Assembly: GCF_000092405.1 (NCBI RefSeq) | Contig: NC_014220.1 | Span: forward strand, 496,001 to 560,000 | Reading direction: 5' to 3' | Length of the DNA: 64,000 bases | Source: Syntrophothermus lipocalidus DSM 12680 | GTDB lineage: Bacteria > Bacillota > Syntrophomonadia > Syntrophomonadales > Syntrophothermaceae | Shown here: positions 27,898 through 36,944 of the stretch, piece by piece | How positions within the stretch are numbered: position 1 is the first letter of the stretch | How the letters are laid out: the number at the start of each line of letters is the position of its first letter | Notes under the pieces: generated by a model | Seen by the model: only the letters and a program-made list of their open reading frames with translations | What the model was told of the DNA's origin: nothing | Databases searched by the model: none | Position numbers and translations under genes: made by a program

Positions 27898-28221
27898 ATG
27901 GCTCGGGCAGAGATTGAAGGCGGGGTAATAGCGCATCCGGTGCCGGTTACGGCTGGGGCTGAGGTTAATATCAAGTACAATGGCCTCTTGGCTGCCAGCG
28001 GGGCAGATGCCGTCTACCTTCATTACGGGTACGGTCCAGCCGATCACTGGGCCGATGTTGCCGACTTGCCCATGCACCGAACTTCAGACGGGTTTGAAGC
28101 CAGCATCAAAGTAAAATCTAATGACCGGCTGAATTTCTGTTTCAAAGATAGTGCCAACAACTGGGATAACAACAGCGGCAAGGATTGGAGTTATACTATT
28201 CATTCTGGCAGGAAGCCCTAG
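27898..28221 (+). CDS. Stand-alone CBM25-like carbohydrate-binding protein (copy 2)
   Basis: A 107-residue paralogue of the preceding protein, with the same pattern: GAEVNIKYNGLL, VYLHYGYGPADHWAD, NFCFKDSANNWDNNSGKDW. The C-terminus is slightly longer. The ATG at 27898 follows GAGGAGG at 7 bases. The two copies are a tandem duplication that has diverged to roughly 60% identity. A pair of separate domains could cross-link glucan chains or recruit partner enzymes. A terminator follows directly. Confidence 0.8.
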   Translation: MARAEIEGGVIAHPVPVTAGAEVNIKYNGLLAASGADAVYLHYGYGPADHWADVADLPMHRTSDGFEASIKVKSNDRLNFCFKDSANNWDNNSGKDWSYTIHSGRKP

Positions 28222-28239
28222 CAATTCCCCTCGCTTGGT

Positions 28240-28267
28240 CCCGGGTTCAATTACCCGGGCTTTTTTA
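28240..28267 (+). terminator. Terminator after the CBM25-like pair
   Basis: CCCGGG (28240-28245) and CCCGGG (28254-28259) pair around TTCAATTA, followed by C and six T. Confidence 0.85.
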
Positions 28268-28379
28268 TGTTTGGGGAGCCGTATGCTTACCAAGAAACCG
28301 GAACATATTAATGAAAGATGCTGCTAAAATAGGCGTTTTGAACTTCGCTATTTGAAGAAGGTTGCTAGGAGGTACTTTT

Positions 28380-29645
28380 ATGCGAGTGATGATGCTTTCC
28401 TGGGAGTTTCCTCCAAGAGTGGTCGGGGGACTGGCTATGCACGTGTACGATTTGTCTACATCGATGGTTCGACAAGGACTGGAGGTAACGGTCGTAACCT
28501 GCGGCGGGTCAGAGTCACTGGAGAGAGAGAGGGTTGAAGGAGTAGAAGTATTGCGCGTTCGCCCTTATGACTTGCCTACCGCTGACATCCTGGGCTGGTC
28601 ACTTCAGTTGAACGTAGCTATCCTGGAAAGGGCCATAGACTATGTGAACCAGGAAGGAGAGGTGGATATAATACACGCTCACGACTGGTTGGTAGCATGC
28701 GCGGCTCGGGCGTTGAAACACGGCTACAGAATTCCTATGGTGGCTACTGTGCACGCTACCGAGTACGGGCGCAATAACGGGCTCCATAACCAGTTACAGA
28801 GAAGTATAAGTGACATCGAATGGTGGCTAACCTATGAAGCCTGGCGGGTCATATGTTGTTCTAGCTATATGGTCGATGAAGTGCGGCGGGTGTTTAATTT
28901 GCCTTCCGATAAAATACGTTTGATACCTAATGGGGTATACCCGGAAAGATTGCGGCAGAAGGAAGTGCCGACCGGTTTTAAAGATAGATGGGCCCTCCCT
29001 TACGAAAAGATAGTGTTTTTTGTGGGCAGGTTGGTGCCGGAAAAAGGGGTGCAAGTGCTTCTGGAGGCTGTGCCTAAAATTCTCGGGCATTGTCCTGAAG
29101 CAAAATTCGTTATCGCTGGAACCGGTCCTTTTCACGATTTCTTGCGACAAAAGGCAAACGACTTGGGTCTTGGGGATAAGGTCTGTTTCACAGGGTATAT
29201 CAGTGAAGAGGACCGTGACCGGCTGTACCAGGTAGCCGATGTAGCGGTCTTTCCCAGTCTTTACGAACCGTTTGGCATAGTAGCTCTCGAGGCCATGGCT
29301 GCAGGAACCCCGGTTGTGGTTTCGGACAGCGGTGGGTTAGCGGAGATAGTAAAAAACAACGAAGACGGGCTGTGGGCTATAACCGGGTCAGCCAATTCCC
29401 TGGCGGACAGGGTGATAGAGATATTAACAAACCGAGATCTAGCCCAAAAACTTGCCCACAATGCAATTGAGAAGGTGTACGCCCAATATGACTGGAGGAT
29501 AATCTCAGCTAAAACCGTGGAAGTGTACGAAGAAATTCTGAAAGAAAGCAAAAACAGCGGGTTTCGAGCTCCGCGCAAGTATGAATGGCCTTTTCGTCGG
29601 CAAAGCCTGGTTGCGAGGCGAGCCACAGACCCGGCACTCAGCTGA
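28380..29645 (+). CDS. GT4-family glycosyltransferase (glycogen synthase-like)
   Basis: A 421-residue GT-B enzyme. The N-terminal domain starts MRVMMLSWEFPPRVVGGLA, which carries the donor-binding glycine pair. The C-terminal domain has FVGRLVPEKGVQVLLEA and the EX7E motif EPFGIVALE. Members with this N-terminus are often annotated as glycogen synthase or sucrose-synthase-like; the sugar donor is not readable. The ATG at 28380 follows AGGAGGT. The last codons (ACAGACCCGGCACTCAGCTGA) lie inside the palindromic element at 29628, so the natural C-terminus has been rewritten by that element. Neighbouring CBM25-like proteins support alpha-glucan metabolism. Confidence 0.85.
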   Translation: MRVMMLSWEFPPRVVGGLAMHVYDLSTSMVRQGLEVTVVTCGGSESLERERVEGVEVLRVRPYDLPTADILGWSLQLNVAILERAIDYVNQEGEVDIIHAHDWLVACAARALKHGYRIPMVATVHATEYGRNNGLHNQLQRSISDIEWWLTYEAWRVICCSSYMVDEVRRVFNLPSDKIRLIPNGVYPERLRQKEVPTGFKDRWALPYEKIVFFVGRLVPEKGVQVLLEAVPKILGHCPEAKFVIAGTGPFHDFLRQKANDLGLGDKVCFTGYISEEDRDRLYQVADVAVFPSLYEPFGIVALEAMAAGTPVVVSDSGGLAEIVKNNEDGLWAITGSANSLADRVIEILTNRDLAQKLAHNAIEKVYAQYDWRIISAKTVEVYEEILKESKNSGFRAPRKYEWPFRRQSLVARRATDPALS

Positions 29646-29716
29646 CTGAAGTTGTAACATGACAGTAGGCTCCAAAACGCTAGTCAATAATCAAGATTTA
29701 AGCTGAGTGCCGGGTC
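29628..29716. repeat. 89-bp palindromic element, copy 1
   Basis: GACCCGGCACTCAGCT (29628-29643) and its exact reverse complement (29701-29716) enclose 57 bases. A second copy, inverted and about 88% identical over its whole length, lies at 35650-35736. No T run follows, so it is not a plain terminator. The left arm encodes the last residues and stop of the glycosyltransferase. No clear target-site duplication was seen. A non-autonomous (MITE-like) element or a mobile structured RNA are both possible. Confidence 0.85.
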
Positions 29717-29734
29717 AGCGGCGATTTCCAGTTT

Positions 29735-31477
29735 TTACGGGTTGGAAGGCACGATGACGTAGCTAGGTATTTCTACGTCGTAACGCAGCATAAGTTGAAA
29801 CAGGTAGTCTGCAGAAACGGGCAACCGTACTACCATGTGGCGTGCTGTGCCTGCAGTGCGGTTAAGGGTCTTCATGAACCGTATTAGACTGTTATCCGAG
29901 GCGAACGTTAGCTCACGAGCATCGATAATTATGCTGCAACAGGCCTTACCCAAGGCGGCGGCAAAGGATTTAACAGCTTTGCTTGCCGCTGTTTCGTTTA
30001 TTTTTCCAGTCATTTTAGCCAGGGCTTGAACCCCGTCCGTAAAAAGCTCGATTTTCGTCAGTTGGTGATGGATAACTTTGAAAATAGGTTGCTCTATTAG
30101 CGAGAAGGCGTCCCGCGACTCGGTTTCGCCGGGCTGGAGTAAGGTCTGGGCATAGTGCTTGTTTTCTCTCACCCATTTCCTTACCAGCCAGTAACCTACG
30201 GCGCGAAAGGCCACGGATCGCCATCCCGATACCTGGAAATTTGAAAAAAGGTTGCTTAAAGAGTAGAAACGCTTAAACGCTTCCTGGGTCTCGGCCTGCA
30301 ATGAATAAGACGACATGCCTGCGGGGGTAAATACTACGTGATGGGCGTCATACAGGCTCCATTCGCGGGTAAAGATGCGCCCAGCAGCTTCCAACTCGGC
30401 AAAGGTTCTGGTCCCCGGCAAAGGGGTCAGTATCATGAACTGAACGGTGTCGATGTGGTTCTTAAGCGCAAAAGACACCGTTTCTTCAATGGTTTCCGCA
30501 GTGTCTTCATCGCTTCCAAAGACGAACATTCCGTGCACCATTATGCCGTAATCGTGAAAACGTTTAACGCAGTACTCGATGTCGGATACTTCCTGGCGCT
30601 TGTTATAGTTTTTCAAGGTTTTGGGATTGATGGACTCCATCCCCACGTATACGTAACCACATCCGCTATCCCGCATGAGCGAGAGGAGCTCATCATCCCG
30701 CGCGCTTTCAGTACGTACCTGAGCAAACCAGCGGCGGGGTCTGGCGTTCTTCTCAATCATTGCTCGCATTAAGGCTTTGGCCCGGGCCGGACTGGCTGTG
30801 AAGTTGTCATCGACGAAGAAGACCTGCTTGCCTTTATACTGTTCCAGTTCTTCTACAATAGATTCAATGCTACGACAACGCATCTTGTGGCCGAACATAG
30901 GGGTTACACTGCAGAAAGTACAATCGTAGGGACACCCGCGCGAAGTTACTACCGGGTACGTCGAAAGCCTATTTGCACCGAAAACGGATATGTGGGGAAA
31001 AGGTAAAGTCGCGATGTCAACCCAGTCTGGTGCCGGGTTGTGTATGACTTCCCCGTTATGGACAAAACTGATACCCGGCACCTCGAACGGTATTTCCCCT
31101 TGATTTAGGCATTGTACAAGAGCGGGGAACGTGTAATCTCCTTCCATCCGCACCACGTAATCACAATGCCCTAGGGCTTCTTCCGGCATGAAGCTGACAT
31201 GCGGTCCGCCCATCACCACCGCTATGCCTTGGGAACGGGCGAAGTCCGCTAATCGGTAAGCATAAGGGGCGGTCGACGTGGTAGCAGATATTCCAACCAG
31301 CTGGGTGCCAGCCAGATCCGAAGCTTTCACATTGCGATAGGTACCGTAAACCAGGTTGACATGATGTCCTTGTTGTCTGAGAATGGTTCCTAGGATGGGC
31401 AGTCCCAAACGCGGCATCTTAACCGTGCTGAATACATGTTTGCCCGGGGGCTTGGGTTCAATCAAGGTAATGTTCAA
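29735..31477 (-). CDS. B12-binding-domain radical SAM protein with an unusual C-terminal domain
   Basis: A 580-residue protein. An N-terminal cobalamin-binding-type Rossmann domain (about 1-130, MPRLGLPILGTILRQQGH; GISATTSTAPYAYRLADF; VVMGGPHVSF) is followed by the radical SAM barrel with Cys-X3-Cys-X2-Cys in SRGCPYDCTFCS. A third domain near residues 480-580 (CSIIIDARELTFASDNSL ... MVVRLPVSADYLFQLMLRY) looks STAS-like. The TTG at 31477 follows AAGGAGG at 8 bases. The classical B12 DxHxxG motif is not evident, so cobalamin binding is uncertain. Substrate is unknown. The neighbours (glycosyltransferase, diguanylate cyclase) do not settle it. Confidence 0.8.
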   Translation of the reverse strand: MNITLIEPKPPGKHVFSTVKMPRLGLPILGTILRQQGHHVNLVYGTYRNVKASDLAGTQLVGISATTSTAPYAYRLADFARSQGIAVVMGGPHVSFMPEEALGHCDYVVRMEGDYTFPALVQCLNQGEIPFEVPGISFVHNGEVIHNPAPDWVDIATLPFPHISVFGANRLSTYPVVTSRGCPYDCTFCSVTPMFGHKMRCRSIESIVEELEQYKGKQVFFVDDNFTASPARAKALMRAMIEKNARPRRWFAQVRTESARDDELLSLMRDSGCGYVYVGMESINPKTLKNYNKRQEVSDIEYCVKRFHDYGIMVHGMFVFGSDEDTAETIEETVSFALKNHIDTVQFMILTPLPGTRTFAELEAAGRIFTREWSLYDAHHVVFTPAGMSSYSLQAETQEAFKRFYSLSNLFSNFQVSGWRSVAFRAVGYWLVRKWVRENKHYAQTLLQPGETESRDAFSLIEQPIFKVIHHQLTKIELFTDGVQALAKMTGKINETAASKAVKSFAAALGKACCSIIIDARELTFASDNSLIRFMKTLNRTAGTARHMVVRLPVSADYLFQLMLRYDVEIPSYVIVPSNP

Positions 31478-31663
31478 AAGAAAAACCTCCTTTAAAAATC
31501 CAGGGAATCGAGGGTTAGAATTGGCTATAAGAGCCAAAGGATTGTTTGTAACACAAAAAGCTTAAAGCGCAGGCATTGCGGGATTTACGAAGGTAACGGT
31601 AACGCCCTGTAAAGGTCGGGGTCAGCAACTGCACTGCGGGAATTATGAAATTGCCTAATGTCT

Positions 31664-31692
31664 TTGACCTTTTACTTTCTTAATAATATTAT
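31664..31692 (+). promoter_or_regulatory. Sigma-A promoter of the diguanylate cyclase gene
   Basis: TTGACC (31664-31669) and TATTAT (31687-31692) are 17 bases apart, about 90 bases before the gene. The rest of the 31478-31784 gap holds the leader of the minus-strand radical SAM gene. There the plus strand has GGGATTTACG (about 31580) and CCTGTAAA (about 31605), which can pair through TTTAC/GTAAA. Confidence 0.65.
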
Positions 31693-31784
31693 CATGAAAG
31701 GGAAGGCTTTACAAATTCATTAGAAAACGTGCAAAAAGGGATGATTCTTAAATTGCACGATTTCCAATTTGCATGAAGGGCTGA

Positions 31785-32993
31785 ATGGTTTTCATGGAAG
31801 GATTAGATTTGATAACGAGATTATACGGGCTGGCCTTGGTATGCATGTCTTTGCTGATATGGAGCTATGCTGTGTTGGTGGTGCCAGCGACCTGTCAATG
31901 GAAGAAACCCGGCGTGGGGTTCGTCGTGCCATTTGTGATAGGGGTGTTGGCCGTAGCCATGGGCAAAGGGACCGACATTACCTCGAGCTATATATTTGCC
32001 GAGGTTGCCGGGATGCTTGTTGTCGCCGGTTTAGCCGCGCTAGGAACCAGGTTGATGTACTCGCCGGAACTGGTGGCCGCTGTTTTGGGTAGTGCGGGCC
32101 TGTTTTCTTGGGTTTGGTTTTCTATGTCGTCGGTAAGGAGATTCTTGATATACCAAAATCCTCATTTTCTGTGGCTGCCGTTCGGGTGGCTTTTGCTCCT
32201 GGCTGCAATTCAGTTAGCACGAACAAGGAAGTGGCCGGATTGGGGAACTCCGACTGTCATACTTGCTGCCAGCTATCCAGGCTGGCTTTTTTTGTCGGGG
32301 AACAGGCTATTTTTACCGATTTTTCTGAAAACGCTCGGATTGGTATGGCTTTTTGCTTGCATGTATCGTGAGGCTGTTCGTGTAAGCCAGGCTGAGCTTC
32401 AGCAAGCTCGCACGGTTCTCGAGGACTTTGAAAGAGCGGTAGGCAGGGAAGTGAAGCTGAGGATGTTAGAACTGGAGAGGGCCAAGCAAAGGCTGGCCGA
32501 TAAGGCCTCAACCGACGCGTTGACCGGCGCCTTGAACAAGAAAGCTTTATTGCAGGAGATTGATTCGCTGCTGGTGGCCCGAGATAGAGATGTTTTTTGC
32601 CTACTAATGTTTGATATTGACGAATTCAAGCAGTTGAACGATAAGCTGGGTCATGTGGCGGGGGACATGGCTTTAAAACGGCTGTCTCGGATAGTAAAGT
32701 CTTCCATTCGAGAAGGTGACATTTTCGGACGTTACGGCGGAGACGAGTTCATAGTGGTGCTTCCCCACACGCCGTTGAGTGATGCCCGGCTGATTGCGGA
32801 GCGTATAAGGCAAAGGGTGGAAAACGACAAGACCGGCCCTCCCATAACTCTTTCGATGGGATTGGCTGCTTATCCGCTGGATGGAGAAACGGGAGTCGCC
32901 TTGGTGAAAGCGGCAGACGACGGGTTGTATCTCTCAAAAAGCAAAGGCCGCAATCGGGTCTCTCATGTGCGGACAGAGCAAAACGAGCAGTAG
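31785..32993 (+). CDS. Membrane-bound diguanylate cyclase
   Basis: A 402-residue protein: about six hydrophobic segments in residues 8-190, a coiled coil (about 195-235) and a GGDEF domain (about 240-400). The active motif is RYGGDEF (GGDEF near residues 318-322), preceded by REGD, a good RxxD inhibitory site. It should make c-di-GMP from GTP with product inhibition. The ATG at 31785 follows AAGGG at short spacing; an ATG at 31794 is an alternative. The membrane part is not a named sensor domain that I recognise. A bidirectional terminator follows. Confidence 0.88.
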   Translation: MVFMEGLDLITRLYGLALVCMSLLIWSYAVLVVPATCQWKKPGVGFVVPFVIGVLAVAMGKGTDITSSYIFAEVAGMLVVAGLAALGTRLMYSPELVAAVLGSAGLFSWVWFSMSSVRRFLIYQNPHFLWLPFGWLLLLAAIQLARTRKWPDWGTPTVILAASYPGWLFLSGNRLFLPIFLKTLGLVWLFACMYREAVRVSQAELQQARTVLEDFERAVGREVKLRMLELERAKQRLADKASTDALTGALNKKALLQEIDSLLVARDRDVFCLLMFDIDEFKQLNDKLGHVAGDMALKRLSRIVKSSIREGDIFGRYGGDEFIVVLPHTPLSDARLIAERIRQRVENDKTGPPITLSMGLAAYPLDGETGVALVKAADDGLYLSKSKGRNRVSHVRTEQNEQ

Positions 32994-33008
32994 AAACGTA
33001 AAAAAAAA

Positions 33009-33059
33009 GGGCGGTTCTGAGATGGCATGCCACGCCATATCAGAACCGCCCCTTTTTTT
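33009..33059. terminator. Bidirectional terminator
   Basis: GGGCGGTTCTGA (33009-33020) pairs perfectly with TCAGAACCGCCC (33041-33052, plus the T at 33040), and the loop contains a further ATGGC/GCCAT stem. A run of A precedes and seven T follow, so it can stop transcription from both sides. Confidence 0.9.
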
Positions 33060-33173
33060 GCACTTGTATTATTTGACCGGGGAGCGTGCATATTACTGGT
33101 TAAGGATTGCCGGTTCGGACCTGGTCTGTATGTGCCAACTTCCACCTTCAAGAACGACAAGGAGGAATAAGGG

Positions 33174-35651
33174 ATGAAAGCGGTGGTCATGGCTGGAGGG
33201 GAAGGAACACGTTTGCGGCCCTTAACTTGTAACTTGCCTAAACCTATGGTGCCGGTAATGAACAAACCGGTTATGGAATACGCGCTTCGGCTTCTGCGGG
33301 AAATCGGGATAACCGAGATTGCGGTGACTTTACAATACTTGCCTGAACACATCAAGGCATACTTCGGAGATGGCAGCGAATGGGGGGTCAACCTTCACTA
33401 CTACGAAGAGGAGACTGCACTGGGAACGGCCGGGAGCGTTAAGAACGCAGAGGATTTCTTGGATGAAACCTTCATCGTTGTGAGCGGGGACGCTTTAACC
33501 GACTTCGCTTTGGGCGAAGCCGTTGAATTTCACCGTTCGAGAAAAGCCCTGGCAACCCTAGTGCTGACTCGGGTTGAGTCTCCGCTTGAGTACGGCCTGG
33601 TGCTAACCGAACCGTCAGGAGCCGTAGCTCGTTTCTTAGAAAAGCCTTCGTGGGGCGAGGTGTTCAGCGACACGGTGAACACTGGAATATACATTTTGGA
33701 ACCGGAAATCCTTCAGTACATCCCACCGGACACGGTCTTCGATTTTTCGCGAGAGCTTTTTCCAAAGTTGCTACGTGACAAACAAGGGATTTTCGGGTGC
33801 GTGCTCAGTGGCTATTGGTGTGACATTGGGAACTGTGACATGTATTACCAGGTACACCTCGACATCCTTGACGGCAAGGTAAAAATCGAGATCGACGGTA
33901 GCCGCCAGGGGCTTGTGTGGATAGGGTCTGGGGCCTTTGTGTCGCCGGAGGCAGTGGTTCAGGGGCCATCTTACATCGGTCCAGGCTCGGAAATAAGGCC
34001 GGGAGCTTTTTTGGGGCCTTATTCGGTGTTAGGTGAGGGATGTCTGGTAGACAGGGGGGCTTCGGTCAAGAGGACGATAACCGGTAAAGGATGTTATTTG
34101 GGACCGCAAGCCGAGGTGAGGGGCGCAATTCTCGGGCGGGGGGTAAACATTCAAACCAAAGCCGGGGTATTTGAAGGGGCGGTAATCGGGGACCACTCTA
34201 AGGTAGGAGCCCAGGCTATGGTCAAGCCAGGGGTAAAGATTTGGCCACACAAACATATTGAAGAAGGAAGAAGCGTTTTGGAAAGCGTGGTATGGTCAGG
34301 CCGGGTGACCCGGAACCTATTCGGGATTGGGGGAATCAAGGGCAAAATCAACGAGGAGTTAACTCCTGAAAACACCGCACGTATCGGCAGGGCCTTGGGA
34401 ACGTATCTTCCTACCGGAGCGAGGGTGGTGGTAGGAACTGATTCGATTTCTGCCAGTCAGTTATTGAAAGATGCACTGACGAGCGGGCTCTCGGCTACCG
34501 GAGTAGAGGTCGCAGATGCCGGCCGGTGTTTGCTGCCGGTTTTGCGGTATGCGGCTCACAGCTTTCAGACCAACTGTGGGGTGTACTGTCGGGTTCTGGG
34601 GCCAGACGGGCATATGGCGAACCTGGTTGTGGTGAACGAGAACGGAGCGGATCTACCTAAGCGCGAAGAGCGTAAGGTCGAAAACATCTGGAACCGGGAA
34701 GAGTTCAGACAGGTACCGCCAGAAAGGATAAGAGAAAAAACCGTCTTGCCTGCCATTTCTTCTTCATACACCTCGGCGATGCTGGCCAAGGTCAACGGGG
34801 ATCGTATCAAACGCCGCAGGTTTTCGGTCGAGCTGGCGGCCGAGAATCCATATTTGTCTGGCACGATGGCTGAAATCCTGGACCAGCTGGGTTGCCGGGT
34901 GAATCGAGTCGATGGCCGGGCCAAGATGATGGACGGAGATTCTAGCCCTCTCGAGACGGGGATGGCGTTAAGCCAGTTGCGACGCAGGTTGTGCGAAAAA
35001 AACTTCGGGATAGGGTTGTATCTTTACGATGGGGGGCAGAAGCTGGCCTTGGTAGATCGGCAGGGGCGGGTGATTAAAGAAGAGGAGTATATTGCTTTAC
35101 TTGTAAATCTGTTTGGCCGCTGTTTTCAAACTGTATACATTCCGCTCTATCTACCGCAGGCAGTAGAAAACTCGCTTCGTGGTTCTGGACAAAAAGTGAT
35201 ACGAACCAAGTCTAGCCCCGACAGTCTGATGGAAGCCATGCTAAAAGGAGGAGAAATTGAGCAGTTCTGCCTCTACGCTGACGGCTTGTATGCTGCTATG
35301 AAGATACTCGAACACCTCGCAAATCATGATAGAGAACTGGAGGATGAGATAGAGGTTTTGCCGGTTTTGAATTACCACAAGCGAGAAACCAGGGTAGCAT
35401 GGGAACATAAGGGAAGGGTAATCAGAAGGCTGGCGGAAGAAAAAGGGCTGGGATTGACCGATGATCACTTGGAGGGGGTGCGCCTCGAAAACCCAGATGG
35501 CTGGACCCTGGTACTTCCGGATGATGAGAGACCGGTATGCCGCATATACTCGGAAGCTTTTTCCCAGGAAGTAGCCGAGGCCTTAACCGATTTCTATGAG
35601 CAAAAGATAAAGGAAATATGCTCCGAAGACGTAACCACTGATGTACACTGA
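33174..35651 (+). CDS. Nucleotidyltransferase / hexapeptide / phosphomannomutase-like fusion (Mpg1-type)
   Basis: An 825-residue protein. Residues 1-235 are a sugar-1-phosphate nucleotidyltransferase with [13 protein letters not shown] (7-19), PKPM and the GTAG motif near residue 84. Residues about 250-370 are left-handed beta-helix repeats. The rest is a phosphohexomutase fold. The mutase part looks dead: where the catalytic phosphoserine loop (TASHNP) should be, near residue 467, it reads [14 protein letters not shown]; the Mg loop reads YDGGQK near residue 618 instead of DGDxDR. It probably makes an NDP-hexose, with the C-terminal part regulatory or structural. The ATG at 33174 follows AAGGAGGAATAAGGG. 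The stop overlaps the first bases of the palindromic element at 35650. Confidence 0.88.
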   Translation: MKAVVMAGGEGTRLRPLTCNLPKPMVPVMNKPVMEYALRLLREIGITEIAVTLQYLPEHIKAYFGDGSEWGVNLHYYEEETALGTAGSVKNAEDFLDETFIVVSGDALTDFALGEAVEFHRSRKALATLVLTRVESPLEYGLVLTEPSGAVARFLEKPSWGEVFSDTVNTGIYILEPEILQYIPPDTVFDFSRELFPKLLRDKQGIFGCVLSGYWCDIGNCDMYYQVHLDILDGKVKIEIDGSRQGLVWIGSGAFVSPEAVVQGPSYIGPGSEIRPGAFLGPYSVLGEGCLVDRGASVKRTITGKGCYLGPQAEVRGAILGRGVNIQTKAGVFEGAVIGDHSKVGAQAMVKPGVKIWPHKHIEEGRSVLESVVWSGRVTRNLFGIGGIKGKINEELTPENTARIGRALGTYLPTGARVVVGTDSISASQLLKDALTSGLSATGVEVADAGRCLLPVLRYAAHSFQTNCGVYCRVLGPDGHMANLVVVNENGADLPKREERKVENIWNREEFRQVPPERIREKTVLPAISSSYTSAMLAKVNGDRIKRRRFSVELAAENPYLSGTMAEILDQLGCRVNRVDGRAKMMDGDSSPLETGMALSQLRRRLCEKNFGIGLYLYDGGQKLALVDRQGRVIKEEEYIALLVNLFGRCFQTVYIPLYLPQAVENSLRGSGQKVIRTKSSPDSLMEAMLKGGEIEQFCLYADGLYAAMKILEHLANHDRELEDEIEVLPVLNYHKRETRVAWEHKGRVIRRLAEEKGLGLTDDHLEGVRLENPDGWTLVLPDDERPVCRIYSEAFSQEVAEALTDFYEQKIKEICSEDVTTDVH

Positions 35652-35736
35652 CCCGGCACTCAGCTCTGCTCTTGATTAGCGACTAGCGTTTTCGGAACCT
35701 GCTCTCATGTTACAGCTTCAGTCAGCTGAGTGCCGG
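35650..35736. repeat. 87-bp palindromic element, copy 2 (inverted)
   Basis: GACCCGGCACTCAGCT (35650-35665) pairs with AGCTGAGTGCCGG (35724-35736). The reverse complement aligns with 29628-29716 with about ten differences. The GA of the preceding stop codon is shared with the element, the same 3'-end position as copy 1. Confidence 0.85.
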
Positions 35737-35767
35737 AGCTCGTCATACGTCGCTTCGCCCGGCTAAC

Positions 35768-35844
35768 ACTCCTCCACAGTCGCATTTTCATTCTCTAGTG
35801 GTGACTCGGATGAGAGTCATAAAGGTCTGTGTGTATCTGTGGCT
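35768..35844. repeat. Dispersed hairpin repeat upstream of the GalT-family gene
   Basis: It starts ACTCCTCCACAGT like 7891 and contains TGACTCGGATGAGAGTCA (stem TGACTC/GAGTCA). It ends with GGTCTGTGTGTATCTGTGGC, a variant of the TCTGCGT/ATCTGTGGC unit. It lies 40 bases before the galT-like start, so it may be part of its leader. Confidence 0.7.
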
Positions 35845-35884
35845 ACACTTACGAAGCAGCGTCAAAAAGAATGGAGGGAAGAAA

Positions 35885-36904
35885 ATGCCTGAAATGAGAC
35901 AGAATCCGGTAAATGGACAGTGGGTAGTGATAGCGGCGGAAAGGGCGATGAGACCCCAGGATTTTCCGGCCACGCGCGAGGAACCGCGGGTATCAGACTG
36001 CCCTTTTTGCGGGGGGAGGGAAGAAGAGACTCCTCCCGAAATATGGGCCTACCGCCAAGCAGGGACCGATAGAGACGCCCCGGGCTGGTGGGTGAGGACA
36101 GTACCGAACAAATACCCGGCTTTGGTTCCTGACGGGATTTTGGCTGAACATAATGAAGGGGTTTATAGTCGCATGACCGGTATCGGGGCTCACGAGGTAA
36201 TCATCGAGACGCCGCGTCACCAGGTTCATTTTCACGAACACCCGGTTGGCCAGGTAGAGGAAATAATTAGGATGTGGCGGGACCGTTATTGTGATCTGGC
36301 TAGGGACTACCGGATAAAGTATATTCAGGTATTCAAGAACCACGGAAGAGAAGGCGGTGCTTCCATAGAACACACTCACTGCCAGCTCATAGCCACCCCG
36401 GTAGTTCCCAAGTCAGTGATGGATGAAGTTGTTCACGGGATTGAGCGGTACCGTCAAACCACTGGTAGGTGCGTATTCTGCGATATGATGGTCCAGGAAC
36501 AGGCTGCGCAAGACCGCCTGGTGCTCGAAGCCGAGCATTTTTTGGCCTTTTGCCCATTTGCTTCTCGTTTTCCGTTTGAAACTTGGATACTGCCCAAGCA
36601 TCACAAAACCGATTTTGGAGCCATATCGGAGGATGAGATAAAGAGCTTGGCCTGGATCCTGCGCGAAACTTTTACCCGTTTGGCTCAGGTCCTAAACAAC
36701 CCTCCCTACAACTTGATACTGCATTCCTCTCCGGTTAACATTCCCTGGGATCCGGGGTACCACTGGCATTTGGAGATACTGCCCCGCTTGACCAGAGTTG
36801 CTGGGTTTGAGATGGGGACCGATTACTACATTAATCCTACTCCGCCAGAAATGGCGGCTAAGATACTGCGCGAGACAATTGAGGATCTGGGCCCTTCGCA
36901 TTAA
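35885..36904 (+). CDS. GalT-family nucleotidyltransferase (galactose-1-phosphate uridylyltransferase or ADP-glucose phosphorylase)
   Basis: A 339-residue HIT-superfamily enzyme. It has Zn-type pairs CPFC (39-42) and CVFC, and the active-site sequence His163-Thr-His165-Cys-Gln167. Classical GalT has His-Pro-His; the loss of the proline and the neighbour glgA make ADP-glucose phosphorylase-like action on glycogen precursors plausible. The ATG at 35885 follows GGAGGGAAGA; an open extension to 35798 runs through the repeat and is rejected. glgA starts 40 bases later, so the two are probably co-transcribed. Confidence 0.82.
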   Translation: MPEMRQNPVNGQWVVIAAERAMRPQDFPATREEPRVSDCPFCGGREEETPPEIWAYRQAGTDRDAPGWWVRTVPNKYPALVPDGILAEHNEGVYSRMTGIGAHEVIIETPRHQVHFHEHPVGQVEEIIRMWRDRYCDLARDYRIKYIQVFKNHGREGGASIEHTHCQLIATPVVPKSVMDEVVHGIERYRQTTGRCVFCDMMVQEQAAQDRLVLEAEHFLAFCPFASRFPFETWILPKHHKTDFGAISEDEIKSLAWILRETFTRLAQVLNNPPYNLILHSSPVNIPWDPGYHWHLEILPRLTRVAGFEMGTDYYINPTPPEMAAKILRETIEDLGPSH

Positions 36905-36944
36905 ACCCGTCCCTGGCTGGGGAAAGAAGAAAGAAGGTAGATTG

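Noticed and set aside
29628-29716. Palindromic element as a simple bidirectional terminator
   Set aside because: There is no T run on either side, and a second copy with matching internal sequence exists elsewhere.
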